The position numbers and the translations under genes are program-made. From positions 102,679 through 166,678 of the forward strand of contig NZ_DAMBQK010000008.1 of NCBI RefSeq assembly GCF_032062175.1: a DNA stretch of 64,000 nt, in the 5' to 3' direction. This document shows, piece after piece, positions 7,566 to 15,646 of this stretch. Numbering within the stretch: the stretch's first letter is position 1; each line of letters starts with the position of its first letter. Below the pieces are notes generated by a model. The model worked only from the letters and a program-made list of their open reading frames with translations. It was not told the DNA's origin and did not search any database. This DNA is from Atlantibacter sp032062175 (GTDB taxonomy: Bacteria > Pseudomonadota > Gammaproteobacteria > Enterobacterales > Enterobacteriaceae).

Positions 7566-8250
7566 CTGTTTTCCCCATCGGGTGTAAACGGTCAGCTACG
7601 CGTTGGCGAATGGCGTCGTCATGGAAAATGCCGACAATAGCCGCGCCGCGCGCTTTGGCCTCTTCAATCAGCGCCACCACGGCGGCGCTGTTGTTGGCGT
7701 CCAGCGAGGCGGTAGGCTCGTCGAGCAGCAGAATCGGGTAATCGACGATAAACCCCCGGGCGATATTGACGCGCTGCTGTTCGCCGCCGGAAAAGGTCGA
7801 CGGCGCGAGATGCCACAGGCGCTCCGGGACATTGAGGCGGGTCAGCAGGCTGGCGGCTTTGGCGCGGCACTCCTCGCGATCGACGCCCAAATCCAGCAGC
7901 GGCTGCATCACCACCGTTAATGCCGAAACGCGGGGGATCACCCGCAGGAACTGGCTTACCCAGCCGATGGTTTTGCGGCGTACCGCCATCACGTCCCGGG
8001 CCGGAGCGGCGACGATATCCAGCCACTGCTCGTTATGTTTCACCCAGATATGCCCGTTATCCGGCAGGTAATTGGCATACAGCGAGCGCAGCAGGGTGGA
8101 TTTACCGCTGCCGGAGTGGCCGTGCAGCACCACGCATTCCCCCGCGTTAACCTCAAGGGTGGCGCTTTCCAGCACCGGCAGGCGAATACCGTTTTGATGA
8201 TGAAGAACAAACGTTTTACTGACATTTTCAACCCGTAATGAAACCGTCAT
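7555..8250 (-). CDS. phnL: PhnL ABC-type ATPase of the C-P lyase system
   Basis: A 231-residue ABC ATPase subunit. Walker A is GHSGSGKST, the signature STFSGGEQQR, and Walker B ILLLDEPTASLD; a complete nucleotide-binding domain with no membrane partner. In E. coli PhnL associates with PhnGHI in making the nucleoside-linked phosphonate intermediate rather than in transport. It is encoded 9 nt after phnK. Confidence 0.95.
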   Translation of the reverse strand: MTVSLRVENVSKTFVLHHQNGIRLPVLESATLEVNAGECVVLHGHSGSGKSTLLRSLYANYLPDNGHIWVKHNEQWLDIVAAPARDVMAVRRKTIGWVSQFLRVIPRVSALTVVMQPLLDLGVDREECRAKAASLLTRLNVPERLWHLAPSTFSGGEQQRVNIARGFIVDYPILLLDEPTASLDANNSAAVVALIEEAKARGAAIVGIFHDDAIRQRVADRLHPMGKTDDY

Positions 8251-8259
8251 GGCGCGCCT

Positions 8260-9018
8260 CTAGTTTTGCAGAACCGATGAAACCAACAGTTGGGTGTAAG
8301 GATGATGCGGATCGTCGAGCACCCGGTCGGTTAGCCCACTTTCCACCACCTGGCCCTGCTTCATCACCAGTAGTCGGTTGGCCAGCAGCCGCGCCACGCC
8401 CAAATCGTGGGTGACAATGACCACCGCCAGGTTCAATTCCACCACCAGGCCGCGCAGCAGGTCGAGCAAACGCGCCTGCACTGAAACGTCCAGCCCGCCC
8501 GTCGGCTCATCCATAAACACCAGCCGGGGGTGCGTCACCAGATTGCGGGCGATTTGCAGGCGCTGCTGCATCCCGCCGGAAAACGTGGTAGGTAAATCGT
8601 CGATGCGCGAGGTAGGGATTTCAACTTCCTCAAGCCAGCGCGCGGCGGTGGCGCGGATATCACCGTAGTGACGCGCGCCTGTGGCCATCAGGCGTTCGCC
8701 GATATTGCCGCCGGCGGAAACCTGGCGGCGCAGGCCGTCCATCGGATGCTGATGCACCACGCCCCATTCGGTGCGCAGCAGGCGGCGGCGCTCGGCTTCG
8801 CTCATGCCGTACAGCGAACGATGCTGGTACATCACGTCACCCGCCTGCGGGGCCAGCCGCGCGGAAATCGACTTCAGCAGGGTGGTTTTACCGGAGCCGG
8901 ATTCCCCGACAATCCCCAGCACTTCACCGGGCCATAAATCAAAGGAAACGTCGCTAAAGCCTTTGCCCGGCGCGTACAGGTGGGTCAGGTGATTAACCGA
9001 AAGCAGAGGTTGAGTCAT
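8260..9018 (-). CDS. phnK: PhnK ABC-type ATPase of the C-P lyase core complex
   Basis: A 252-residue ABC ATPase with Walker A GESGSGKTT, signature TTFSGGMQQR and Walker B LVFMDEPTGGLD. PhnK docks on the PhnGHIJ core complex and its ATPase activity is needed for phosphonate breakdown in vivo. The start overlaps the end of phnJ by 4 nt (ATGA). It is the same length as the E. coli protein. Confidence 0.95.
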   Translation of the reverse strand: MTQPLLSVNHLTHLYAPGKGFSDVSFDLWPGEVLGIVGESGSGKTTLLKSISARLAPQAGDVMYQHRSLYGMSEAERRRLLRTEWGVVHQHPMDGLRRQVSAGGNIGERLMATGARHYGDIRATAARWLEEVEIPTSRIDDLPTTFSGGMQQRLQIARNLVTHPRLVFMDEPTGGLDVSVQARLLDLLRGLVVELNLAVVIVTHDLGVARLLANRLLVMKQGQVVESGLTDRVLDDPHHPYTQLLVSSVLQN

Positions 9019-9860
9019 GAGTTGTTGGCCTCGTAAACCGTGCGGCAGAAATCAGTATCGGAACAGACAAACATGCGGTTGCCCGCGTCATCCAGCACCA
9101 CTTCGTCAAGATAGCTGTCATGGGACCCGCAGATGGCGCAGGGCTCGTCCCACTGCTGGACGCTGAACGGGTGGTCGTCGAAGTCGAGGCTTTCAACGCG
9201 GGTATACGGCGGCACCGCGTAGATGCGCTTTTCGCGCCCGGCCCCAAACAGTTGCAGCGCGGGCATTCTGTCCATTTTCGGGTTATCGAATTTCGGGATC
9301 GGCGACGGGTCCATGACGTAGCGGGCATTGACCTTCACCGGGTAGGCATAGGTGGTGGCGATATGGCCGAAGCGGGCGATATCTTCATACAGCTTTACCT
9401 GCATCACGCCGTATTCTTCCAGCGCGTGCATGGTGCGGGTTTCGGTTTCGCGCGGCTCGATAAAGCGCAGCGGCTCCGGGATCGGCACCTGGTAAATCAG
9501 GATCTGATCCTCCACCAGCGGCATCTCCGGGATGCGGTGGCGGGTCTGGATCAGGGTGGCATTTTCGGTGGATTCGGTGGTGGCAGCGTGGGTGACGCGC
9601 TGAAAGAAATTGCGGATCGACACGGCGTTGGTGGTGTCGTCTGCGCCCTGGTCGATCACTTTCAGCACGTCGGATTCGCCGATGATGCTGGCGGTGATCT
9701 GGATGCCGCCGGTTCCCCAGCCGTAAGGCATCGGCATTTCGCGGCCGCCAAACGGCACCTGGTAGCCGGGGATCGCTACCGCTTTTAAAATCGCGCGGCG
9801 GATCATGCGTTTGGTTTGCTCGTCCAGATAGGCGAAGTTATAACCGGCAAGATGAGTCAC
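9015..9860 (-). CDS. phnJ: PhnJ radical-SAM C-P lyase
   Basis: The catalytic carbon-phosphorus lyase, 281 residues as in E. coli. The four cysteines of the 4Fe-4S region are at 241, 244, 266 and 272 (C-x2-C-x21-C-x5-C). The reported radical glycine 32 lies in AIPGYQVPFGG. It cleaves ribosyl phosphonate 5-phosphate to an alkane and a cyclic ribose phosphate. It overlaps phnI by 23 nt, so translation is coupled. Confidence 0.97.
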   Translation of the reverse strand: MTHLAGYNFAYLDEQTKRMIRRAILKAVAIPGYQVPFGGREMPMPYGWGTGGIQITASIIGESDVLKVIDQGADDTTNAVSIRNFFQRVTHAATTESTENATLIQTRHRIPEMPLVEDQILIYQVPIPEPLRFIEPRETETRTMHALEEYGVMQVKLYEDIARFGHIATTYAYPVKVNARYVMDPSPIPKFDNPKMDRMPALQLFGAGREKRIYAVPPYTRVESLDFDDHPFSVQQWDEPCAICGSHDSYLDEVVLDDAGNRMFVCSDTDFCRTVYEANNS

Positions 9861-10923
9861 GGCGGGTCTCCTGTTCGCGTTGCAGGCGCTTAAGCAGTTC
9901 CAGTTCGGCCTGGAAATCGACGTAGTGGGGCAGTTTCAGGTGCGAGACAAACCCGGCGGCCTCGACGTTATCGGCATGGGCCAGTACGAACTCTTCATCC
10001 TGGGCCGGGGAGGAAATGTTCTCGCCGTAGTTCGGGGCCTGTAGCGCCCGGTCCACCAGCGCCATTGCCATGGCTTTGCGCTCGCTCTGGCCGAAGACCA
10101 GCCCGTAACCGCGCGTAAAGTGGGGGGATTCTTCTGGCGGATCGATAAAGCCGTTAACCATTTCGCATTCAGTCATCAGCAATTCGCCGACGTTGACCGC
10201 AAAACCCAACTCTTCGGGGATCAGTTCCACACCAACGTAGCCGCTGCGAATTTCGCTGGCGAACGGGTGGTTGCGCCCGTAGCCGCGCTGGGTGGAGTAG
10301 GCCAGCGCCAGCAAATAGCCCTCGTCGCCGCGCACCAGTTGCTGTAACCGCGAGGCGCGGGAACACGGGTAAACCGGCGGCTGGCGGGTGATGTCATCCG
10401 GCTGCTCGCCGCTGTCCTGCTCGGGCTTCGCCAGCTTTTGGGCTTCCAGCAGGCTAAACACGTGAGGCGCGTGCGGCTGGTCGCTATCGGCCTGCGTCAG
10501 CTTGGGGGCTTCACCCTCCGCCAGCAGAGCGAAATCCAGCAGGCGATGGGTGTAATCGTACGTCGGGCCGAGCAGCTGGCCGCCGGGCACGTCTTTGTAC
10601 ACCGCTGAAATGCGTCGTTCCAGGCGCATGGCGGCGGTATCAATCGGCTCGCTGACCGCCAGGCGCGGCAGCGTGGTGCGATAAGCGCGCAGCAGAAAAA
10701 TGGCTTCCACGTTGTCGCCGCTGGCCTGCTTGAGCGCCAGTGCAGCCAGTTCGCGATCCGCGATGCCGCCTTCGGTCATCACCCGATCCACCGCCAGATT
10801 AAGCTGAGCATCGATTTGCGCCACGCTGAGTTCCGGGATCGCACTGTCGCCCCGGCGTTTGTGGTCCTGTAGGGCGTGCGCGGCGTCGATCGCTTTTTCG
10901 CCCCCTTTCACCGCAACGTACAT
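9838..10923 (-). CDS. phnI: PhnI, C-P lyase core complex subunit / nucleosidase
   Basis: A 361-residue subunit of the PhnGHIJ core. With GHL it couples phosphonate to the 1-position of ATP ribose, displacing adenine. The frame is open further upstream, but the family start is MYVAVKGGEKAI at the ATG at 10921-10923, whose A is shared with the phnH stop (TGATG). The conserved E-x-x-S/A-x-x-RGY segments (YSTQRGYGRNHP, PHFTRGYGL) are present. Confidence 0.95.
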   Translation of the reverse strand: MYVAVKGGEKAIDAAHALQDHKRRGDSAIPELSVAQIDAQLNLAVDRVMTEGGIADRELAALALKQASGDNVEAIFLLRAYRTTLPRLAVSEPIDTAAMRLERRISAVYKDVPGGQLLGPTYDYTHRLLDFALLAEGEAPKLTQADSDQPHAPHVFSLLEAQKLAKPEQDSGEQPDDITRQPPVYPCSRASRLQQLVRGDEGYLLALAYSTQRGYGRNHPFASEIRSGYVGVELIPEELGFAVNVGELLMTECEMVNGFIDPPEESPHFTRGYGLVFGQSERKAMAMALVDRALQAPNYGENISSPAQDEEFVLAHADNVEAAGFVSHLKLPHYVDFQAELELLKRLQREQETRRDSSCRL

Positions 10924-11507
10924 CAGCACACCTCCACATGGGTGGTGCGCGGGATCGCCAGCAGACGATCGCCGCAGGTCAGGATCAGATCGATGCCCAG
11001 CGGGAACGGATGCGGGCGCTCGGTCAGTTCGTGGATCACGCATTCCGGCAACTGCGGCGCGACCATGCGCTCCTCATGAATGCCCGCGCCCGTGAGGCGC
11101 AGCATCCGCCCGCCGCTCAGGCTGGCGACCTGCATAATCAGCGTGGCGCTGGTTTCCGGCGCTACCGCGCTGCCCTGCGACAGCAGATTCAACTGCGTGG
11201 AAGTCAGCGTTTCATCGGCCACCGCGAACAGCGCGCTGGCGAGATCGTCGGTGAGCGGCGCGTTGGTATGAAAGCGCAGGTTCTGACGGACAAAATCGTT
11301 GCCCATTGCGGCGCTCAGCCACACCGGCGTGTCGTTATCCGCCAGTGTGAGCAGCACGCTGGTGGTGGCCTGGCCGAATGGCGGCCAGCCGTGGGCCAAT
11401 TGATGCAGGGAAACAATCACGCCCGGCTCGCTCATGGCCTTGAGCAGGCGGCGAAAACTGTGTTGGGCGTCGTGAACCGGGGTAGCGAAAGCGGTTGTTA
11501 AGGTCAT
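10923..11507 (-). CDS. phnH: PhnH, C-P lyase core complex subunit
   Basis: A 194-residue protein, the same length as E. coli PhnH. It has a PLP-transferase-like fold without the PLP lysine and forms part of the PhnGHIJ core. The characteristic start contains VHDAQHSFRRLLKAMSEPG. It overlaps phnG by 4 nt and phnI by 1 nt, so expression of all three is coupled. Confidence 0.95.
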   Translation of the reverse strand: MTLTTAFATPVHDAQHSFRRLLKAMSEPGVIVSLHQLAHGWPPFGQATTSVLLTLADNDTPVWLSAAMGNDFVRQNLRFHTNAPLTDDLASALFAVADETLTSTQLNLLSQGSAVAPETSATLIMQVASLSGGRMLRLTGAGIHEERMVAPQLPECVIHELTERPHPFPLGIDLILTCGDRLLAIPRTTHVEVC

Positions 11508-11965
11508 GCGTTATCTCCACGCACCAGGGTGAAAAAGTCGACCCGGCTGGCGTTCACCTGTTCGGCACGCGTTTGCAGGCGCGCGGCGCGGTGGGCTTCC
11601 AGCGGGGCAATAAGGGTTTCCAGCAGCGACGGATAGTGCTCCGGGTCCTGCATCAGTGCGTCGATCACCGCGCAGCGTTCGGCGTGGGGCTTGTTGCGCC
11701 CCAGTATCCAGCTGTAGCCGCACAGGCCGTTATTCAGGCGGATAACGGCGCGGGTCAGGGTGGCGTCGCCGGTATTAAAGCGTGAACCGGTGCCGCCCAT
11801 GCGGCCCTGGATTTGCACCAGGCCGGTTTCTGCCGGGCGCAGGGTCTGGTACTCCGGCGCGATGCGCAGCGTTTCAACATAGCGCTGTAATTCGTCCGGC
11901 AGGCTGTGGGCCAGCACGGCCATCCAGCGCTGGCGTTGGGCGAGGGTGTAATGTGCCGCGTCCAT
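11504..11965 (-). CDS. phnG: PhnG, C-P lyase core complex subunit
   Basis: A 153-residue small subunit of the PhnGHIJ complex. The family segments RQRWMAVLAH, RPAETGLVQIQGRMGGTG and CGYSWILGRN are intact. Its ATG shares one base with the phnF stop codon. No regulatory signal is seen before it, so it depends on upstream transcription. Confidence 0.95.
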   Translation of the reverse strand: MDAAHYTLAQRQRWMAVLAHSLPDELQRYVETLRIAPEYQTLRPAETGLVQIQGRMGGTGSRFNTGDATLTRAVIRLNNGLCGYSWILGRNKPHAERCAVIDALMQDPEHYPSLLETLIAPLEAHRAARLQTRAEQVNASRVDFFTLVRGDNA

Positions 11966-12699
11966 TAGTGCTCCATGGTGAATTCAATCATGTCGGCGCG
12001 GGTCAGGCTGACGGAGTATTCCGCCGGTGTCGCCACGTCGTTGCGATGGTTAAGGGTGCGCACGCACAGCAGCGGCGCCATGTTGGGGATCTCCAGCAAT
12101 TTGCTCTCTTTGGCCTGGGCGCGGCGCGCGCTGATGCGCGTCTGGGTGCGCAGCAGGCGAATATCGAGTTGCTGGTCGAGATAATCGTGCAATGAGCCCT
12201 GGCTAAAGCCCTGCAACGCAGGCCACCAGGCGAGCTCGGAAAAGTAGTGGTCGATCAGACACAGGGCGATGCCGTTGACCCGGCGCAGGGTGCGCAGATG
12301 GATCACGTTCTGTCCTTCGGTGACGTCCAGCGCCTGGGCGACCTGATTTGACGCCGGGCGCAGCACCGCTAACAGACGTTCGCTGGTGGGATGGCTGCCC
12401 TGTTCCAGCAAATTCTGGCTAAAGCGCGCCTGGGCGTTAAGCGGATAATCGAACGGGCGCATCAGTACCAGCACGCCGACGCCCTGACGGCGCTGCACCC
12501 AGCCGCGCTCCACTAACTGGTCAATGGCGCGGCGCAGGGTGTGGCGGTTAACCGAAAAGCGGTCCGCCAGTTGCTGTTCCGCCGGGAGATAGTCCCCGCA
12601 GCGGTAATGATTTTTCAGTTCCTCTTCAAGCTTTGCGGCAATTTCCTGATATCGGGTGGGGTAACTGGTCGGATGTCTGGATAAGTGCATAGCAATCAA
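11965..12699 (-). CDS. phnF: PhnF, GntR/HutC-family regulator of phosphonate genes
   Basis: A 244-residue regulator with an N-terminal winged helix (LPAEQQLADRFSVNRHTLRRAIDQL, about residues 39-65) and a C-terminal UTRA effector domain. In E. coli phnF is not essential for phosphonate use and is presumed to be a regulator; the operon itself is under PhoB. It lies between the transporter genes and the lyase genes, 11 nt after phnE. Confidence 0.94.
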   Translation of the reverse strand: MIAMHLSRHPTSYPTRYQEIAAKLEEELKNHYRCGDYLPAEQQLADRFSVNRHTLRRAIDQLVERGWVQRRQGVGVLVLMRPFDYPLNAQARFSQNLLEQGSHPTSERLLAVLRPASNQVAQALDVTEGQNVIHLRTLRRVNGIALCLIDHYFSELAWWPALQGFSQGSLHDYLDQQLDIRLLRTQTRISARRAQAKESKLLEIPNMAPLLCVRTLNHRNDVATPAEYSVSLTRADMIEFTMEH

Positions 12700-12710
12700 A
12701 GCCTCGCAAA

Positions 12711-13490
12711 TCAGATGAAGTGCTTACGCAAGCGCTGCGACAGGAAGTCGAGCAGGCTGACGGTAATGATGATGACAATCATCAGGGCGCAGGTTTGCTG
12801 GAACTGGAACCCGCGAATCGCTTCCCACAGCGTGACGCCAATCCCGCCTGCGCCGACCATGCCTACCACCGTGGCGGAACGGACGTTGGATTCGAAACGG
12901 TACAGGGAGTAGGAGATTAAGAGCGGCATCACCTGCGGCAGAACGCCGTAAAGAATTTCTTCGATTTTGTTGGCGCCGGTAGCGCGCACGCCTTCCACCG
13001 GGCCCGGCTCGATGGCTTCCACGGCTTCAGACAGCAGCTTGGACAGCACGCCGGTGGTGTGGATAAACAGCGCCAGCACGCCCGCGAACGGCCCTAATCC
13101 CACCGCCACCACGAACAGCATGGCGAACACCATCTCATTGATGGCGCGACAGGCGTCCATCAGGCGGCGCATCGGTTGGTAAATCCACCAGGGAACCAGG
13201 TTATCGGCGCACAGCAGGCCAAACGGAACAGACAGAACCACCGCCAGCGCGGTGCCCCAGACGGCGATTTGCAGGGTGATCAGCATTTCGCCCAAATAGT
13301 GTTGCCACTGGCTGAAATCCGGCGGGAAAAAGTCGGCGCTGAAGGTCGCCATATTGCCCGCGTCGCGGATCAAATTGAGCGGGGCCATCTCCGCGCCCTG
13401 CCATGAGGCGATCAGCACCGCCAGCAGCACGACCCAGCTCAGCAGGGTGAACCCGCTTCGCTTCGGGGCCGCAACAGTAATGGTTTGCAT
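12711..13490 (-). CDS. phnE: PhnE phosphonate ABC transporter permease
   Basis: A 259-residue inner-membrane permease with about six hydrophobic segments and an EAA-type loop (SEAVEAIEPGPVEGVRATGAN) that contacts the PhnC ATPase. The reading frame is intact; in E. coli K-12 this gene is inactivated by a duplicated 8-bp repeat, so this strain has a functional version. It is separated from phnD by 49 nt holding a strong hairpin. Confidence 0.95.
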   Translation of the reverse strand: MQTITVAAPKRSGFTLLSWVVLLAVLIASWQGAEMAPLNLIRDAGNMATFSADFFPPDFSQWQHYLGEMLITLQIAVWGTALAVVLSVPFGLLCADNLVPWWIYQPMRRLMDACRAINEMVFAMLFVVAVGLGPFAGVLALFIHTTGVLSKLLSEAVEAIEPGPVEGVRATGANKIEEILYGVLPQVMPLLISYSLYRFESNVRSATVVGMVGAGGIGVTLWEAIRGFQFQQTCALMIVIIITVSLLDFLSQRLRKHFI

Positions 13491-13507
13491 AAGGAACTCC
13501 GTAACGC

Positions 13508-13533
13508 GTCCTCACGGGCGAACCCGTGAGGAC
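13508..13533 (-). promoter_or_regulatory. Intercistronic hairpin between phnD and phnE
   Basis: A perfect 11-bp inverted repeat (GTCCTCACGGG / CCCGTGAGGAC) whose transcript on the minus strand has a UUCG tetraloop. It lies just after the phnD stop and before the phnE ribosome site, with no T run on either side, so it is not a normal terminator. Probably it protects the 3' end of phnCD mRNA, allowing more binding protein than permease, as in other binding-protein operons. Confidence 0.6.
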
Positions 13534-13539
13534 AGAGGA

Positions 13540-14556
13540 TTACTGTGAGGCGGTGGTGACGTTGGTCATCGCGCCAAGCGCGGCGTTCAAACGATCCAGA
13601 TCGTCCAGCTTCGCCTGAAGTTCTGCCGTTTTGGCGGCGCGATCCTGCTCGCTCAGGGTTTTGTTGGCTTTGACGCTCTGCATCTCTTTAAACAGCGCCA
13701 GTTGGCGAATCGGCACCAGTTGCAGGTCGCTGGACGGGCGGAACGGTGCCCAGGAAAGGCCCTTCAGCACCTGCTGCTCTTCAGCGGTTTTGCCGTAGGT
13801 GGTGAAGAAGTCGTAGATCTTGTCTTTGGTGGCATCAGAAAGGTTTTTACGCCAGACGATCGGATCGCTCGGGATCAGCGGTGATTTCCAGATCACTTTC
13901 AGCTGGTTAAATTTTTCCGGCGCGGTGACCTTCAGACGATCGAGGTTTTCGGTGTTGTTGGTCGCCACATCAAGCTGCTTGTTGGCTACGGCCAGCGCGT
14001 TGGTTTCGTGGTTGGCGTTCAGGGTGCGTTTGAAGTCGGTCGGCGCGATGTTGTTCTTCGCAAACACGTAGTAGCCCGGCACCAGGAAGCCTGAAGTCGA
14101 GTTAGGATCGCCGTTGCCGAAGGTCAGATCCTTACGCTTCGCCAGCAGTTCGTTAACGTCCTTGATCGGGTTGTCTTTGTTGACGATCAGCACGCTCCAG
14201 TAACCCGGCGATCCGTCTGCCGCCACGGTCTGGGCGAATACCTGGCCGTTAGCGCGATCCACCGCTTCCATGGCGGAGAGGTTGCCGTACCAGGCCACGT
14301 CGACTTTGTTAAAGCGCATGCCCTGGATAATGCCCGCGTAGTCCGGCGCGAAGAAGGCGTTGACCTTCATGCCCAGCTTTTTCTCCATATCCTTGAGAAA
14401 CGGGTCCCACTGCGGTTTGAGGTTTTGCTGTGATTCGGTCGAAATGATGCCAAAGTTAATCGCCTTTTCCTGCTCTTGCGCCTGCGCCGGACTTAACAGG
14501 GCGCTAACGCTGAACATGCTGGTAAAGGCCAGAGCGGCAACCGCTTTGTAATTCAT
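13540..14556 (-). CDS. phnD: PhnD periplasmic phosphonate-binding protein
   Basis: A 338-residue solute-binding protein that delivers phosphonates such as 2-aminoethylphosphonate to PhnCE. A Sec signal peptide with the motif SALLSPAQAQ ends near residue 26. The phosphonate-binding segments ESQQNLKPQWDPF and NGDPNSTSGFLVPGY are present. The C-terminus has a charged helix (KANKTLSEQDRAAKT). It is encoded 18 nt after phnC. Confidence 0.96.
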   Translation of the reverse strand: MNYKAVAALAFTSMFSVSALLSPAQAQEQEKAINFGIISTESQQNLKPQWDPFLKDMEKKLGMKVNAFFAPDYAGIIQGMRFNKVDVAWYGNLSAMEAVDRANGQVFAQTVAADGSPGYWSVLIVNKDNPIKDVNELLAKRKDLTFGNGDPNSTSGFLVPGYYVFAKNNIAPTDFKRTLNANHETNALAVANKQLDVATNNTENLDRLKVTAPEKFNQLKVIWKSPLIPSDPIVWRKNLSDATKDKIYDFFTTYGKTAEEQQVLKGLSWAPFRPSSDLQLVPIRQLALFKEMQSVKANKTLSEQDRAAKTAELQAKLDDLDRLNAALGAMTNVTTASQ

Positions 14557-14574
14557 GAAATGTCCTCGGATAAG

Positions 14575-15363
14575 TTAGGCGGCCTGCGCGTTCTGTTCGA
14601 CGCGATTCAGGCTGCGGTAGAGATGGTCGGAACGTTCGCTGTCGAAGGCGCTGCTGGCGCCATCGAAAAAGACCTTGCCCTGGCGCAGCGCCACAATGCG
14701 TTCGCAGTAGCGCAGGGCGTAATCCACCTGATGCAGCGTCACCACGATGGTGATGCCATCCTGGCGGTTAATGTCGCGCAGGGTTTCCATCACGATGCGC
14801 GCCGATTCCGGGTCGAGAGAGGCAATCGGTTCATCCGCCAGAATCACTTTGGCTTGTTGCATCAACGCGCGGGCAATCGCCACGCGCTGCTGCTGGCCGC
14901 CGGACAGCGTCGAAACCCGCTGGTACGCCAGATGCGCCATGCCGACGCGGGACAGCGCCTGAAGCGCGCGCTGCTTCTGCTCGCGGCTGAACCAGCTAAA
15001 ACAGGTGCGCCAGAACGGCGTTGCGCCAAGTGCCCCGATCAGCACGTTTTCCATCACGGTCAGGCGGTTAACCAGGTTGAATTGCTGGAAGATATAGCCG
15101 GTCTGGGCGCGGGTCTGGCGGATGTCGCGGGCCAGGCGGCCTGCGCGCTGCACAGTGCGGCCCAGCATTTCGACGTGGATGTCGGGGGATTTGTCGCTGG
15201 TAATCAGCCCGCTGAGATGGCGCAGCAGGGTGGATTTCCCAGAGCCTGACGGCCCCAGCAGCGCAACCATTTCGCCATTATTGACCTCCAGACTCACACC
15301 CTTTAGCGCCTGATGGTTATGGAAAGTTCGGGTCAAATTTTCGACGCGGATAATCGTTTGCAT
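14575..15363 (-). CDS. phnC: PhnC phosphonate ABC transporter ATPase
   Basis: A 262-residue ATPase energising phosphonate import, first gene of the operon. Walker A is GPSGSGKST, signature STLSGGQQQR, Walker B VILADEPIASLD. The frame is open to 15435, but the ATG at 15361-15363 (MQTIIRVENLTR) has a GGAGA-type ribosome site and matches the family length. The upstream region is analysed with the Pho-box entry. Confidence 0.96.
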   Translation of the reverse strand: MQTIIRVENLTRTFHNHQALKGVSLEVNNGEMVALLGPSGSGKSTLLRHLSGLITSDKSPDIHVEMLGRTVQRAGRLARDIRQTRAQTGYIFQQFNLVNRLTVMENVLIGALGATPFWRTCFSWFSREQKQRALQALSRVGMAHLAYQRVSTLSGGQQQRVAIARALMQQAKVILADEPIASLDPESARIVMETLRDINRQDGITIVVTLHQVDYALRYCERIVALRQGKVFFDGASSAFDSERSDHLYRSLNRVEQNAQAA

Positions 15364-15405
15364 TACACGGTCTCCATGAAAAGTGGCCTCATGTTGACCG
15401 GGTAA

Positions 15406-15425
15406 TGTGACGATTCTGTTAACGG
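15406..15425 (-). promoter_or_regulatory. Degenerate candidate Pho box upstream of phnC
   Basis: On the minus strand the segment CCGTTAACAGAATCGTCACA, 43 nt before the phnC start, resembles two imperfect Pho half-sites (CTGTCAT-like). The spacing is 12 rather than 11, so it is weak. PhoB control of phn operons is established; this exact site is inference. Confidence 0.3.
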
Positions 15426-15646
15426 AAAATGGCAATCCGATGAAGAATGACCGTTATACAAGCCGATTTATTAGAGAATGCATTCAGCTACCTACTTTTG
15501 TCGTAGTGCAGTGCGCGGCGAGATTTTCTTAGCTTATGGGGTGCCGATTGTGCGCTTTTTCCGGGTAAGGCTGCGAGAGACTTTATGCGGGCGATTAACC
15601 TCACGTGACACGACGCGAAATTAACCTCTGGCAGCGGGAATCAACG

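Noticed and set aside
15406..15425. A confident Pho box before phnC
   Set aside because: The two half-sites are degenerate and 12 bp apart instead of 11, so I list it only as a weak candidate.
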